A stretch of 64,000 bases of DNA, taken from Paragordius varius (Eukaryota; Nematomorpha). Below are positions 1 through 13,601 of the stretch, piece after piece. The notes under the pieces are model-generated. The model was not told the DNA's origin and searched no databases. It was given only the letters and a program-made list of their open reading frames with translations. The position numbers and the translations under genes were made by a program. The DNA lies in assembly GCA_964247055.1 (NCBI GenBank), contig OZ176050.1:10788001-10852000 (forward strand), written 5' to 3'. The first letter of the stretch is position 1; each line of letters starts with the position of its first letter.

Positions 1-1190
1 CGTTTCCGTATCCGCTTCCTCCTTGTATAACTGAATATTTGAATTTTTTACATTGACTCATATGTTCTATAGGTAAGTTAAAATGATTATTTACCAAATT
101 TTATAAGCATGAATAAATATACAAGGTATATTGAAAAATACATAAAAAATATTGAAGGGAAATAAATGATTAGTTTTTATTGATTTTACTATCAATAAAT
201 CAATTTGTATTATAACACTCGTTATCCACTACAAAACAATCAAAGTTCAAAAACTGGTCAAAAAAACAATTAAAATTAAAAGTTTAATCTTTAGCGGAAA
301 TTTTATTAATAGAAACATAAAGTTAAAAATAAGAGGTCAAGTGGAAGATATTCGGAGAGTACTTATTTTTTGAGTAAATTGTTGTACCCATCATAGTGTA
401 CACGTAAAATAAATACAGATATCAATTAATTGTATTAACGCAAAACGTTTTTATAGCAATAAACTTGGAATGTAAGGGTGCATACAAAAAAATTGTTATT
501 TCAATACAAAATCATACATGTCTAGTACAAAATTTTGGTTTACTGCTTCAGCTATTAAAAAATGGTATTTTAAATACAGTAACAAGACTCATTAAAGGCC
601 ATATCTGTATTGTTAATGACTAAAAGGGTTGTATTTAATTTACATATCTGTTGCCTTGTATAATTCATTTTTATCAGTTACATTTTTAAAAATTATGAAG
701 AAAAATACCGTGTTTAATTTAAAATATGTAAATAGTACAATGAAAAATCTCATACATAGCCACAGACATGAAAATTAAATGCACATTTTGCCATTTAAAA
801 TACAGATGATGCTTTTAATAATCCTCGTTAGGGTGTTAGGTCAAATTAAAATTAAGGAAAGAGAGCTAGCTAAATTTTGTTTGTTACTATATATTATACA
901 ATATATATTCGGTTCCAATTTTCGGAAGGCCCTTTAAGATTAACTAAATCGCACTTACACGTATCAAAACTAAAAAATGCGATTGTGCGAGATATGTTAA
1001 AAAATAATTTCATAATAAAAAGAAAACTATTTTAATGTATTGGCATCATAGGTTAAGTTTTGTCCACTTTTTACAAAACACTTAACATCTCATTATGGGA
1101 TAGTATAAAGTATATTCATGATACTACATATGTACAAATGTTTTATAAGTTTGTACCTGTTTTTTAATTAATTGAAAGAAAATTAATTAT
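1..1190. other. AT-rich stretch, no gene seen
   Basis: No open frame of useful length and no splice-linked exon set was found on either strand. The sequence is AT-rich with short A and T runs. I see nothing else that can be supported here. Confidence 0.6.
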
Positions 1191-1199
1191 ATATTAAAT

Positions 1200-2000
1200 C
1201 AAAATCTTATGCCCCGGTTTCCACACATTTCGCCCATCTTTTAGATACGTCACAGAAAAACTGATATCTTTTGCGAAAAACCAGTCGTCAAGTCCAACGT
1301 CTTCTAAATATTTAAAGTCCTGCTCTGCTAGGGTGTGTCCCAAGGATGCGGAGTTGCATTATCAGATGACGCCCAGTCAAGCGTTTCCAGAATTTCCCAT
1401 TGAAGCGAACTCAAGGTACCTTTCACTGGTTCTGTGTGAGACGGAGCATGTCATAAAGCAACATTTTTGCCATGTTTTCTGGCTCATTTCGATTGTATTT
1501 TATAAATGCATCGTTTTAATTAGGTATTTGTTAGCGATAGTGTTGTGTATTAACAATTTCGCAAGACTTAATAAATTTATAATACACAATATCGCTCCCA
1601 CAAGACACAGAGCATGGTTCTCTTGCCCAAACGATTTGGCCTTATTGTGGATGGAAGGGCTGGGCAAAATAAAAGCCACGATTACTTTACTTTGCATTTC
1701 CAAAACAAAGCCATTACCCCTCACTCGTCCAAAGATACGAAAATGATTTCTTTTTTGTGACGTTGAAGCAGGATTTCACAAGTCACTTAACGATTTTCGA
1801 TTTGACGTCATTCAAATTGTGTGATACCCATTTACTGAGTTAATTAATCTTTTCCATTACTCGTAGACATCTATTGATTGTTTTTTTGATATATGTAAAT
1901 GCCAATTGTTGCTAAGTTTGAGTTGATCATCCTTCAATAATTCTTGCATTTTAACGTCTTCGCTGTTGTGTGGTCTACCAGAGCGCCCACATTATTCTCA
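1200..2000 (-). mobile_element. Decayed mariner-like transposon (relic 1)
   Basis: Read on the minus strand, several frames give mariner transposase fragments in the right order. There is SGRPHNS followed by an acidic/Leu-rich stretch near 1985-1930, then SKWVSHNLNDVKSKI near 1845-1790 (the family has W-V-P-H-x-L here), then a frame with QWEILETLDW near 1410, and finally ISFFCDVSKRWAKCVETG near 1270-1220, which matches the usual C-terminal S-x-W-x-K-C-V-x-x-x-G. No single open frame spans the copy; several stops and frame changes separate the pieces, so it is inactive. No terminal inverted repeats were located. Family assignment is fairly secure, the edges are not. A related N-terminal fragment lies on the plus strand near 5.4-5.66 kb. 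Confidence 0.7.
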
Positions 2001-2009
2001 TGAAAAATA

Positions 2010-4340
2010 TTTTATACAAAACCCTGTTTCCCATGTGTTAATCGATAGAGTATGTTAACCATATCTGCCCGCAAACGATTTTCAAAAGCCTTTTTCTTCT
2101 GATGGTAATGCGTGCCGCAAATCCTTTACACGCACAAAATTTCGGAAGATTACCGAATAATGAATAAACGTCTCTAATTTTTTTGTAAACATAAGCTTTG
2201 TGTAGTTGTCGTTGATAAAGAAAATAGTTATGTAGCAAATTGTCTACTCTTCTCTGGGATCTTCTCTTAGTTGAACGGGTAAATAATTATAAATACCCCT
2301 GGTTCTATTACAAAAACTTTAATCAAACTTTTCACAGCCAAATATATTTATTATAAGTCAGATCAATAAAAATATACTATTTATTATTCTCAAAAACTTT
2401 TGGGAGAAACTTATCGCTGTATACTTAGTATAAATTAGCGCCAACAACTTTTTCAAATTAGAGTATATACTATTCCTTCCTACAAGCCATTTATGACACA
2501 TTTTACTATTATTAGAGTTTTTGTACATGGCTGAATAAAGACGGAAAATACATGGTTTTTACATCGTAGATATCCCTTAGGAGCGATCTAGGCGTTGAAT
2601 TGATAGCACGTTCCATTTAAACTCTACCAAATATATTTACTATTTTTTGTGGGTCTTCTTGTGACCTTTTTGGTTTTGTCTTATGGTAATATATTCACAA
2701 AGCCGTTTATGGACAAATAAAGTTTTGAATATTTAATTTATCCCTAAATCTATAAATTTATCTGGTCAAATATCAATAATTTTGAGCAGGGTGTGATTAC
2801 CAATTGGATAGACGTTATAAAAATTTGTTTATTTATCAATTTTATTAATATTCTGTGATAGTATATTTATTATTTATGGAATTCCAAATTTTTTGCGGGC
2901 CGCACATAAAGCCTTGGGCCGCATGTTGGCCGCCCTTGATCTAGAATTTTCCATAACCATCAGTCATTGTTACATTGTACAGTATGAATAAAATTACGCT
3001 GATAGTTTTTCATTATGTATTGCCACACATTTATCAAAGAGTTATTATTGGCTTATAATAGGAAAAAATAAATAAAATAACTACAAAAATACTGCCCTTT
3101 GCTTTATAAGTTGTCCGGTAATAATTAATGAACAATTAGAAATGGATACTTCAACTGTATATCTAGCGTCGAAACTTTCATTTTTTGTCTTATCTTGATT
3201 CCTTATTCAAAAACCACAGGTTTGTGTTCAAATGAATATTTGATTGCTTAGTTGATTAGGTTGATAAATTATTATAGTAACGGTATATAATTTAACTTCT
3301 TATAAATATGAGCTAAAATTTAACTATTATATATTTAACCTTAAATATCTAGTTGTTATTTTCTACAACCAATTTATCAGGTAAAATAGTTTGGATGGAA
3401 AACTCCGGCATCAAGTGCGGCCTGATTAGTAGAATTTTCCTGACATCATATACAAAATGCCACACTCTCTTTAGACTCCATAAAATATTGTCAAACAATC
3501 AAAAAAAATTTTTATTAAGTTTTTTTTATTAAGTTTAGTTTGCGAAAACTTAGATAACCAATTCGGTAACCTTATGAAACATATATAAGATTTTACAATT
3601 TATTGATATACATGATATGAATCATATGCACTTATCAATCATGATGTGCCCCCAAAACATTTCAAAATCTTAGTTAATTTAATGGGATTATCACAATCGT
3701 AGCGATTTATAATTGAATCACCGTTCGGACAATATATTTGTACCAAAGCATAATCTTTATATTCTACATCTATGGAATCGAAGCGTACATAAACCCCATC
3801 CGAATCTTGTTTTATTAAGGCATTCTATGTGGTAATGATTAATGTTTAATATTTTGCATATCAAACAAAAAATATTAAATTATCATAATATAAGGTTGGG
3901 TATGACCACTTTATTAATAGCAAGTAAAAAATATTATTAGAAATGTAACATTTTATTTAAACTAAAAAAGCAAGCTAAAAATAATTTTTCCAGATGCATA
4001 AATAGTTAATTATGACTATGAATTAATAAACGATAAAATCGATTTTCATTTTTAAAATGATCCACCCTATACCCAATTTTAAATTAGATATTATGATAAA
4101 ACGAATATGCAATGCATAAAAAACATACTTCCGGTAGGGTTAAGGAAATCCCGCTTCCATTTTTGATATTTAGCACTGTTAAATAGCATGTTTTGTAATG
4201 TATAAAGTCTATTCGACACTAATATCGAACATAAAATCCAATTAAAAAAATTGTACGAAAAAATAATTTAAAAATACAGTCATATAAAATTAAAAAAGTA
4301 ATATGTCTTCACTAAAAAGTGTAATATTGTATGTAATTTA
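2010..4340. other. Gene-free stretch with a hAT-like end
   Basis: No gene was found. Near 2893-2940 a GC-rich segment (GCGGGCCGCAC, then GGGCCGCATG and GGCCGCCCTTGA) looks like the right end of a hAT-type nonautonomous element. CAGGGTGTGATTACC near 2788 may be its left end, but the pairing is weak. The rest is AT-rich and featureless to me. Confidence 0.4.
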
Positions 4341-4345
4341 TAAAT

Positions 4346-4642
4346 CAGGGGTATCCAACACAAATGGTTTCTGGACCGCAATTTAACTCAAAAATCTGGC
4401 GGGTTCGAATTGGAAATATACATGGGCATATTTATAATTTATTATATTTCAAACATATGACTGTAAAATGCAAACGCAATATACCAATTATTTCTAGTTA
4501 CTGCCAATTGGATAGATTAATTTATGAAAATTGTTTAGAAAATATTGCTTTTTATAAGATTTTGTAATTTTTACTAAATATAGATTTCCTAATGTTTCGC
4601 CCGCATATAAAGTCTCTGAGGGCTGCGTGTTGAATACACCTG
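4346..4642. mobile_element. hAT-like MITE
   Basis: The left end CAGGGGTATCCAACAC pairs with the right end GTGTTGAATACACCTG (14 of 16 positions complementary). The interior has the GC-rich fragments common in this group (GGACCGCAA left, CGCCCGC and GGGCTGCG right). The 8-bp flanks do not match, so the insertion is old or the edges are slightly off. Related ends lie at 53235-53512, near 23640-23705 and near 45470-45535. There is no coding capacity. Confidence 0.55.
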
Positions 4643-4649
4643 CATTAGT

Positions 4650-5380
4650 ATTTCATTAGTACCTTTGGGATAGGTATAAATAATCATATTAATTTTAAGT
4701 TATTAGAAATTCCTTATCTTAATATCCATGAATATAAAATATAATATTTGGGTAAACAAAAATGGTATATTGACTTTTGGGACTAAAAATGTCAAGCGGT
4801 AAAGTAACCGTGTGTGAAACCAAAACCGTGGTTGCGAACGGTTCCAAAAATTATTTATTTATAGTTTGTTTTTTCGATATTTGATATAATGTTTTACTTT
4901 TTAATATTGTTATACATTCGGATCATAAAAGGAATTTAAAATTAATGGCATACATAATATTCCGTGTTTGATAATGTTTGTCGTCTTTAATCACATGGTA
5001 GAATTATTATTAGGGTAACAAAATCTATGAAAATTGTAAACTGTTTGAATAGAAAACATTGGAATCGGATAAGCTTATTTCAAAAAAGCGTGAACAGGAC
5101 CCAGAATCAAACGAATCGATCTAAAACAAACAAAATGGGTCTTCAATCCTGGTATTCATTCCTAGCAAAGAAAAGTGATGTTAAGTTTTTTGTGTTAAGT
5201 TTTAAGTTAGCGGTTTAATCAGTGAAAAGTACACAGACGATTAATTTGAATTTCCCATTCTGCTAATCTAACATTACATGACAAACACACACAAGTTTAA
5301 AAAGTAGCGTCTTGTTATCATTCAATAATCATATTAAATATTGTGCCTGAAAAAGAGATTTTATGGCACGCATTGCTTTT
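4650..5380. other. No gene seen
   Basis: AT-rich sequence without a convincing exon. A 63-codon open frame at 5027-5218 has no recognisable motif and no splice partners. Confidence 0.5.
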
Positions 5381-5384
5381 TTTT

Positions 5385-5660
5385 AGCCCATCAGAAGAAA
5401 AAGTTGGTTGAAAGTCATGCTAGGAGAAACATATAATGGACATGGTTTTTCTATAAAAAGATATGAAATATGGTATCCATAACTTGAAAGTTTTGATTTC
5501 AATGTGAAACAGTGTGAGTCCTCTGGTAGACCACACAATAGTAGATGATAAAGTGAAAGAGTTATTGGATGATGATCAGATCAAACTTAATTGAAAGAAA
5601 AAGCATTACTAGAACAAATGACAATCAGTAGACGTTTGCAAGCAATAAGAAGGATAAAAA
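5385..5660 (+). mobile_element. Mariner N-terminal fragment (relic 2)
   Basis: The plus strand near 5515-5600 reads SSGRPHNS followed by a KVKELLDDDQIKLN-like stretch, parallel to relic 1 (KMQELLKDDQLKLS). In mariner transposases this lies just after the first helix-turn-helix. The remainder of the transposase is missing or unrecognisable, and stops interrupt the flanking frame. A SINE copy begins immediately downstream, near 5668. Confidence 0.55.
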
Positions 5661-5667
5661 ATATATA

Positions 5668-5855
5668 CAGTTTAGAGTCTCTTTTTTCCTTTTTTATTAA
5701 AGGGTAAGGACTTAAATTGTATCCGGACATGTGAAGGCTTTAACACTCGCCTGCCCAGGGCTGACAGTGATGATGTAAAAATTGCGTAGTTTCGGGGTTC
5801 GAACTCTGACACGCAGTGTAAAAGTCCGGCGCCCTATCTACTATCATTAAATGGT
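5668..5855 (-). mobile_element. tRNA-derived SINE, copy 2 (reversed)
   Basis: Reverse complement of the SINE at 47495-47689. On the minus strand the head reads GATAGTAGATAGGG and then the B-box-like GAGTTCGAACCCC. These are followed by the shared body (GTCAGCCCTGGGCAGGCG) and the tail with GAGACTCTAAACTGTA. It differs from copy 1 at scattered positions, so it is an older insertion. No clear target duplication was found. Confidence 0.8.
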
Positions 5856-5859
5856 TCGA

Positions 5860-8530
5860 CACATTTTGAACGTTATATAGAATATGGTAAAGTGGTTTGT
5901 GAAATCCTGATTCAACGTGATGAAAGGATATCATATTTGTGATCGTGATAAGAAAGGATTTAATGTGTAAATCCGAACTATAAATACTATATTTGGATGA
6001 AATGAATATAATTACTATGTAATGACTTTTAATTTGACACACAAATTAATTTTTATTTAAAAGATGCTTGTTTCAAATCCATTATGGCTATCTAAATAAA
6101 AGATATACCAGTCTAAAAAATATTAGTTTTTGGAGATTAATATAGATTGACCATATTTTAGCATAACCTTTTAAATAATAGGGCTTTGCAAATTATAACC
6201 ATTTTAAACATATGCCCCAAAATTTATTTTTAAAAAAGAATGTAATGAAATGTTAAGGGCAGATATTGTTAGCCATGCCAGAATAACAGTTTAAAAAATC
6301 TCAAAGCATATGCTGAACAAAAATATTTTTAGAAACATTAAAATGTTTAATTATGGTCTTGAAAGATTTGGATTTTCGATATAATAGTTTTAAAATTTAT
6401 TAAAGGGACTTGTTAGCACCGTGTCACTATTTAATAGTACCAACAAAATATCCAACTTATAATCTATAATAACTAGCAGACAAACAAGCTAAATAAAGAA
6501 TCATTTTTGATTTAATCACAGCGAGGCCTGACGGATATGATCCATATTTTTTATAATGTTAAATAAATCACATTAAGTAATACCAAATGCATATTCATGT
6601 TTAAAGGCATGAGTTGGATTAACGTTGATTTTATTATTCTATAGTTTGCCATCATACTATACATATGTGACGAAAAATTTAAGGGTAAATAAAATTGAAT
6701 GTTAAACTCTATTCTTGTTACATTAGGATTGGAACTGTTTAATAAGCGCATGTATAATTTTGATCTGTTATGAGAACTATAATGTCAAAATATATATAAA
6801 CTTTAAGACGTCGTGTAGAAAGCAAACGTTGGAAAAATTTTGAAGTAAATCATCTTTTTTCACACATCGATAAAATATGGTGCTACCCATTGCAAATAAA
6901 TCTTCATAATAATTTTGACAATCTGTACTATTCAAATTCAGGGTTCGACGATATCTCATGCCATGACATATTTTCGTACCTTTTATATAAAATCATGCAT
7001 ACCCATGAGAATTAACAAAACGTATAACTTGAAAAACAGGGCCACAGTTAAATTTATTTTCATATAGGAATAGCAAAAAAATTATTGAACTCATAAAAAG
7101 TAATTAAGGTGTTTACTAAAACTTTAAATAGATACAAATATGCTAAAAATGCAGTATTTTTAGTTATTGTAAATAACTACTGAGTTTAATGAAATAGTTA
7201 AAGAGCGAAAGGTCATCTTAAGGATTATACCACTAAATGAACTTTATCAAATAAAATGATATATATTTGACCAATTTATAATTTTTAAGTATGCCTCGTA
7301 CAATACAAAGCTGTTTCTCAATTTTCATGCCTTTAAAACAGTGGAGTCCTGTAAAACTTTCTCAAATGATTTTAAAATAAATCATATGTAATTATTATTC
7401 AAATATAAAAGGTTTCAAACTTATTATATGTGAACATATATTGTAAACAAAATAGTAGGAATAACAAAGTCAACTTTTATGGGCCCTGTTCGTCGACTTA
7501 GTCGACAATATTAGTAGTGAATAGACAATCTATATTTTTCTGCGATTAACAGACAAAGATTAGTCGAGAAACAATAAATTGTTGGAGACATATTTGAAAT
7601 CAGTGTTCTAACTAATCATGAATTTACAAAAGTGCTAAATTTTGTCTTTATGTAAAAGATTAATGTATTCTTATTTGATCTTATGGTTTTATGGTTTTAA
7701 AGTTTTTTATATGGTCACGCATTTAGATGTAGAGAGCGGCCAATTAAATTTAATGCTAAAAGTAGTATGGTGTAAAATCGTTTTTTCGCGTTAAATAGAT
7801 TTTGAAATCCTGAACGCTTATTGATAACGAATGCCCACATAAACGTTAAAATTATTCTTATATTTGACATATTTTCATAAGATGTTTTAGGCATGATTTT
7901 TTTGTTAATGTGATGTTTTTTGTAAATTTTAAAACTTTATCGCAGCTAATTCGTTTCTTTTTATTGATTTCGGATAAAAGTATTATTATTTTCAAACCTA
8001 AGGGGTCTTTAGCTGTCTGAAATTATTATACAAGAAAGCTTGCTATTATGGTTGAATATGTAAACCCACTACAAATAATATCTAATAATTCATAAAATTG
8101 TTTCTCGATCACCATTTTGATGGAATTAAAAGTGAAAGATAATGGATATATCAGCGATTAAACAAATAATCTTTGAGATTTTATTTTTCAATTTAGTAGA
8201 ATAATAGTAGAAATCATGGATGGCTTTATGTCAAAACAAAAATTTTGATTTTAGGAGTATAGGAAAATTTTGGGATCAAGACAAACAGCATCAAATTTTA
8301 AAAACTCCAGACGATTTTTTTGAACCAAACACGGTTATTTCCAAACCCACCAAGTTCGGGCTCCACTTTTTTCGGCTTGTAGCCCTGGAAAAAACATATT
8401 GAATTTTATAAAAAATTTAAAATTAGATTGATATAAAAACTTTTAAAAAGATAGTCCATATTGTCTTACTTAAGATAGTATCTCAATTTAAAATTTTTAA
8501 ATTTAATATAACAATCAGATATGTTATAAT
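5860..8530. other. Gene-free stretch
   Basis: No exon set could be supported. A 60-codon frame at 8220-8402 (with FDFRSIGKFWDQ and FFEPNTVISK) sits just before the BTB-like gene and could be an upstream exon, but no splice junction joins it in phase. The rest is AT-rich with no recognised repeat. Confidence 0.4.
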
Positions 8531-8539
8531 TGCCTTTTT

Positions 8540-11422
8540 ATGTTAACTATAAATGCTGGTGGAAAAATTCTAAAATTTGATAATGAAAGCGTATTTAATT
8601 TAATGAAGGATCATTTTACTGTTCAGAAATGTGTAAAGGACCTAGATGACAACTACAAAAATTTTATGGACGCCGATCCGGACGTTATGAAAATTATTTT
8701 AAGGTTATATATTTTATTTAAAATATATTAAGATAACCACTTACAACCGCAACAAAAGATAATATTTTTTATTTGCATAATATGTATCTATTTTTTCGGG
8801 AAATATTATAAAATGTGTAATAATTTTCAAAAAGGAGTGATAGACCAGCAGTGGCGTACCGAGATTTGCGGCGCCCGGGGCATAAAACTTTTATGGTGCC
8901 CCTGCCCTCCCCCCCCCCCCCCCCCCCCTTTTTTTTAATTAGCCAATAAAACAATTTAGTAAAAAAAATACAAACGTAACCTATACACCATAGATAAGAC
9001 AGCACAGTCATATAAACTTTAATTCTATTAAATATATTAAATTTATATGATATTAAATTTATTCATTTTTAAATACCTAAATATTCTAATAAATTTAATA
9101 ATATGGAAAATATAAGTATATAAATAATGTTTTTGTTGCATATATTGAATAAATCTTATGATGGCGAACAATAATAATTTAAAAAATGATTGTATAGGCG
9201 AATTTTACAATACAATTTTAACAGAATTATAATGCAATTTATTTAATAAAATATTAATTATATGAAGATTTTATCACTTGGAAAGGAAAAAGGCAACTAA
9301 GAGGTAAAATATTTTTTATGTAAAAATTTTTCTGGTCACCTAAATTGCTGAAAAATCTTATTTGAAAAATATTATTATTTTTACATAATTAAAATTTAAT
9401 TTTAAAAAATCATTTAGGCGCCCCTAAATAACGGCACCCGGGGCAGGATGCACCCCCTTGCCCCCCCCTCGGTACGCCCCTGTAGACCAGTGGTTCCCAA
9501 AAGGGGGCGTAAAAAATTTGCAGAAACATTCTTAAATATATGTCAATAAACATAATATTTACTATATAATTGGTTTATTTTATTAATTTAAATTATAAAG
9601 CAACTGTTTCAATTAAAAAATATAATTAAAACAAAATGAATGAGTGATGATCTCAAGTGCAAGTTATCAAGATTTGCGCCCGTTATGGAGAAAATAGTTC
9701 AACAATCGCAGAGACAAGGATTTCATTGGTCATGATTTTTATGGTATTATAATTATTGCATTTGGGAAAAAGGCGGTGGAAGATTTTTTTTAATTTGATG
9801 AGGTGAGAAGAAAAAAAGGTTGTGAATCACATAAGACTTGTTTTCGGGTAAAACACTAGCCTATAGAATAATCGTATTCAAACCGCGACACACGGGCTAC
9901 ATACGGCCAAAAAGTGTGCATTTATGGCCTTGAAATACTAAATTTTCGATTTACTGAAGTACAAATTTCTGCATATGTTTCAAACAGTTTTGCAATATTT
10001 GTCGGTGTTAAATAGTGCCCCGCTCTTCAGAAACCGATAATATTTTATTCAGCTTTGCAAAAAATTTGGTGAGTTCCACTGCTAGCTAAACATCTTCTTG
10101 TGCCAACGATTTTTGTCAATCCTTTAACTTTTTTGTATGTGAGCTCATCGCATATAAACTTTTTTTCGATTAATAATACCGTAAATGCTTTAGTTCGAAT
10201 GTGTATACTTGTTTCATTATGTAGATTTTTCATATTTTTATTATAATAAAGTTTTTTTTCAACATATAATAATCATTTCTAAAGAATCGAAACCAATAAC
10301 TTTTTGTGTAGTTAAAACGATTTAACTCTTGAAAACCATATCGGTTCAAACAAGGATTTTTTAATAATTCATTTATTTTGAGTACAAATATAACCATATA
10401 CTTTATATTGTTTTTTTAATTTAGTTAAAACAAAATTTTGGGATAGAGAAAAGTAGCATGTGAATTTTTGTGACATTTACATTTTATTTTTGGCATTATA
10501 ATATAATATGAATAGAATTGAATTTACTGTAATTTTAAAACATTAAACCCGCAATTAACCTAATTCACCGAAACCGCGAAGAATCAAAACTTTTTGGCAA
10601 AAAAATTCTTTGAGCCTTCTCGTTTGGATCCGTTTTTCAAAATATATAACAGGAACCAATAGCGAAATCATCTTATTTTATATTATATTATACCCCGTGT
10701 GGAGTTAGGAAATGGTGTATTTTGTCCAATTGATGACTCAATAATTTTAACATTAATGTTACGTTTGCTACAGGTATCTTTCAACGAATGACATCAGTTA
10801 CATTACTGCGTTTGCAAAAGGAGTATATCAAAGAGAACTATTAAAAATGGAGGCGAATAAACTTGGTCTTCATGAACTTCATACATTTATGTTATCCTAT
10901 GATAGAGATAAAACCATTTTTCAAGAACAGAAAAAATTAATGGTCGCCCGGAATTTGATGCAAGATATTGATATACTTTTTAAGAATATATGTGCCAATT
11001 TTTTGACTTTTCTCGCAACACAAGATCCAAGCATTTGGTTGAATGATATACAGCTAACCGATGGACAAATTTATTTATCAATATGGTTAAATTTTTATCC
11101 ATTCAAATCACAATCCTCCTCAACAACATCATTGGCAAAAGATTTAACTAAAAAACTCATTACACCCGCATTTCAAGAAACTAATCCTGCCCCCCTGGAT
11201 TCAATTATGTTAGATTTCAGGGAGCAAATAAGGGAAAAATCCTGCGTATTTAGCCATCCTATCAAATCAAGAGTGTTATTGGATACGGATATTTGGAAAT
11301 ATATTACAAAACGATTAGTCAACCATTTGAAAAAATGTGCATTTGTATGTGATTATTTTGAAAATGCCGGCCAATACCCATTTTATGGGGTCAAATTTTT
11401 ATTATTCCCTAATAAATTCTGA
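8540..11422 (+). CDS. BTB/T1-like (KCTD-type) protein, two exons
   Basis: Exons are 8540-8703 and 10774-11422, joined in phase 2 (AG+G = Arg), giving 270 aa. The start is the ATG reading MLTINAGGKILKF, which resembles the first strand of T1/KCTD BTB domains (LNVGG). The junction region NFMDADPDVMKIILRYLSTND matches the family's F-x-D-R-D-P-x-x-F-x-x-I-L-x-Y/F segment, and ELLKMEANKLGLHEL matches the helix LLEEAxFYxLxxL (residues ~75-90). The remaining ~170 residues, with a Phe/Trp/Lys-rich stretch, are not recognised. KCTD proteins usually act as oligomeric adaptors for Cullin-3 ligases, which is only a possibility here. The donor is GTTATA. The intron holds a hAT MITE. BTB assignment is moderate; the exact paralogue is unknown. 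Confidence 0.6.
8849..9482. mobile_element. hAT nonautonomous transposon with 8-bp TSD
   Basis: The element starts CAGTGGCGTACCGAG and ends CTCGGTACGCCCCTG, a near-perfect terminal inverted repeat. It is flanked by perfect 8-bp duplications TAGACCAG at 8841-8848 and 9483-9490. CAGTGGCGTA ends and an 8-bp duplication are diagnostic of the hAT superfamily. The 634-bp interior is AT-rich and non-coding apart from GC-rich subterminal parts with a run of about 20 C at 8909-8928. It lies in the intron of the BTB-like gene. Confidence 0.9.
9488..9835. mobile_element. Second, older hAT-like relic abutting the first
   Basis: CAGTGGTTCCCAAAAGGGGG at 9488 resembles the left end of hAT elements, and GGTTGTGAATCAC near 9815-9827 is a degenerate partner. 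The first hAT element landed at this left edge, so the TAGACCAG duplication includes the first bases of this end. The right boundary is uncertain. Confidence 0.4.
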
Positions 11423-11539
11423 AAGGACGATAACATTTGATGAATAATTTAGAGATCATAATTATGTTTGAAAGTATTTCCTTGTTTAAAATCAAACAAA
11501 TTCGCGCCCATTATTTTTGGAGAAACAATTAAATTTAAA

Positions 11540-11576
<37 letters not shown>

Positions 11577-13475
11577 TTTTATATTTTAATGTAAAATGTT
11601 TGATATAATCTATAGAACGTGATGATTCGTGTAATACTCTCCAAATTTGTCTGACATTTTAAAAAACATGATTAATTTTGAGATATTCAAAAAATATTAA
11701 TACATACAGTATATAATTAAACGTAAATATATAAAGACAAATATTTTTTTATATACAATCATACTTTTTTGATGTTGATTATTCATAAGTGATTGTTATA
11801 AACTTCAAAGTATATATTAGAGTGTAAATTAGTAACACAATTCATTATTTATTTTACGATTGTACTTTAGTGATTTTTTAGGATAAATTAAGGTTTAATA
11901 ATTATAATTGCCTTTTGAAAAAAATATTTGTCTTTATATTTTACGTTTTGTCCGTATAATTTTTCAATTTTTACTGTACATTAAAGGGTTTTTTGTATAT
12001 ATTGTATCTTATCGCAATTTGTATAAAACTAAAGATTATATAACTAACAGCATATTTTTATGAATGGAGAATTTTGTTGAGAATATGAGAATATATTCAA
12101 CGACATCCAATAATTCAGAAAAAGTGGTCATATAATATTTTAGACATGTTGTATACGCCTTTCGACTTCAAGTATTAACCATAAAATAGTGAAAATAATG
12201 ATAAACTTTAAAACAAATTTAAACGTTTTTTTGAAAGAGCTATTTTTATCTAAAAACGCTACATTGTTTAATCACCTGTTTTGACAGAGGGAGTGCAATT
12301 GTAAAGATTATATAAGTAAATCAGGAAGATTCATTGATTGATATCTAAATATATATAAATTTTTGGACAAATTTAATTTAACAAACTAATTTTAAAACCT
12401 CGAAATTTACGATTATGGTAAAAATGGCATTACATAACTCTTTTTATCTACATAAACCCCAAAAATAATATAAAAATCCTGATACTCTAATCATAAATTG
12501 GTTTTATGCTATCGAAATTTCCATGATATTGTATTTCACAGTTAAGAGGAAAGATTTTTAAATTAATTTTTACTGTAGTTTTATAAATTAAATATTTTCA
12601 ATGTCCAATCTTTAAAAAACAAATATCTATTAAATTACAATATTGGTAATTGCTAAACTATCGTTGCGGATATATATTAAACATTAATAATTTAATTAGA
12701 ATTGTAAAATCCGTAATATAATGAATGATAATCGAAAATTAAATAGAAAATTGATTGAAAGATAATTATTAATGGAAATTATCAATATGTCTTCTTAATT
12801 AAATTGATTTCTATGAAATGCCTAAGTAGCTATACACGAAATCTAGGGTTAAACCTAGTGTTAATTTTCAGTTAATTTTCCAATTTTCAGTTTAATTTTC
12901 ATGAATGTTAATTAAATTTAAATTAAATTCGTATAACTGCATTTATACCAAAATTGCAAAGTTGGATATATATACGAAATCGATATGTGAAAACCCCAAG
13001 TCAAATAGTTGTGTCGTACTGATGAGTGCTAACAAGCACGAAACTAGTCTACAATTACTTTTGAAGAAGGGTTTTACATATCGTTTATAATTTCTGTTTA
13101 TAATTATCTTTCTATTAGGTTTCACATATCGTTTATAATTTCTGTTTATAATTAATTATCTTTCAATTAATTTCTATCTAAATTTCGATTATAATTATAT
13201 TATGGATTTTACAACTGTTATAAATGATTTAAGTTTGTATGCTTTTAGGCCCAAAACAATTTCAAAAAACGTATAACTATAGAGTCCTAATAATTATTCA
13301 AGGGGAAAACGGAAAATCTCAAAAATATTAGCATTTTCTTAAAATGATTAAAAAGAATAAAATCCAATTTTTTAAAAAACATTGAATAAATAAAAGTTTG
13401 AGTTTCGCCCCTCATAGAAAATTATATAAGAATTATTTTGTATTTATTAAATATTTTGGAAAAAATGATTTTTGA

Positions 13476-13511
<36 letters not shown>

Positions 13512-13600
13512 TATATTTTAATTATTTCATAAATGAGTGAGTGCCTTAAAGTTTAGTTTAGATTATGGCACTAGGAGTACACGATTGGAGCTGTTTTATA
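11423..13600. other. Intergenic, AT-rich; contains (TA)n
   Basis: No gene was found. A (TA)n tract lies at about 11544-11571 and a second at about 13478-13500. There is a local direct duplication of CATATCGTTTATAATTTCTG near 13078 and 13127. Otherwise nothing can be supported. Confidence 0.5.
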
Positions 13601-13601
13601 A

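Noticed and set aside
1333-1746. 137-codon plus-strand open frame
   Set aside because: It lies opposite mariner transposase fragments on the minus strand and shows no motif of its own.
8220-8402. 60-codon open frame as first exon of the BTB-like gene
   Set aside because: No donor joins it in phase to 8540, where a good ATG already begins the domain.
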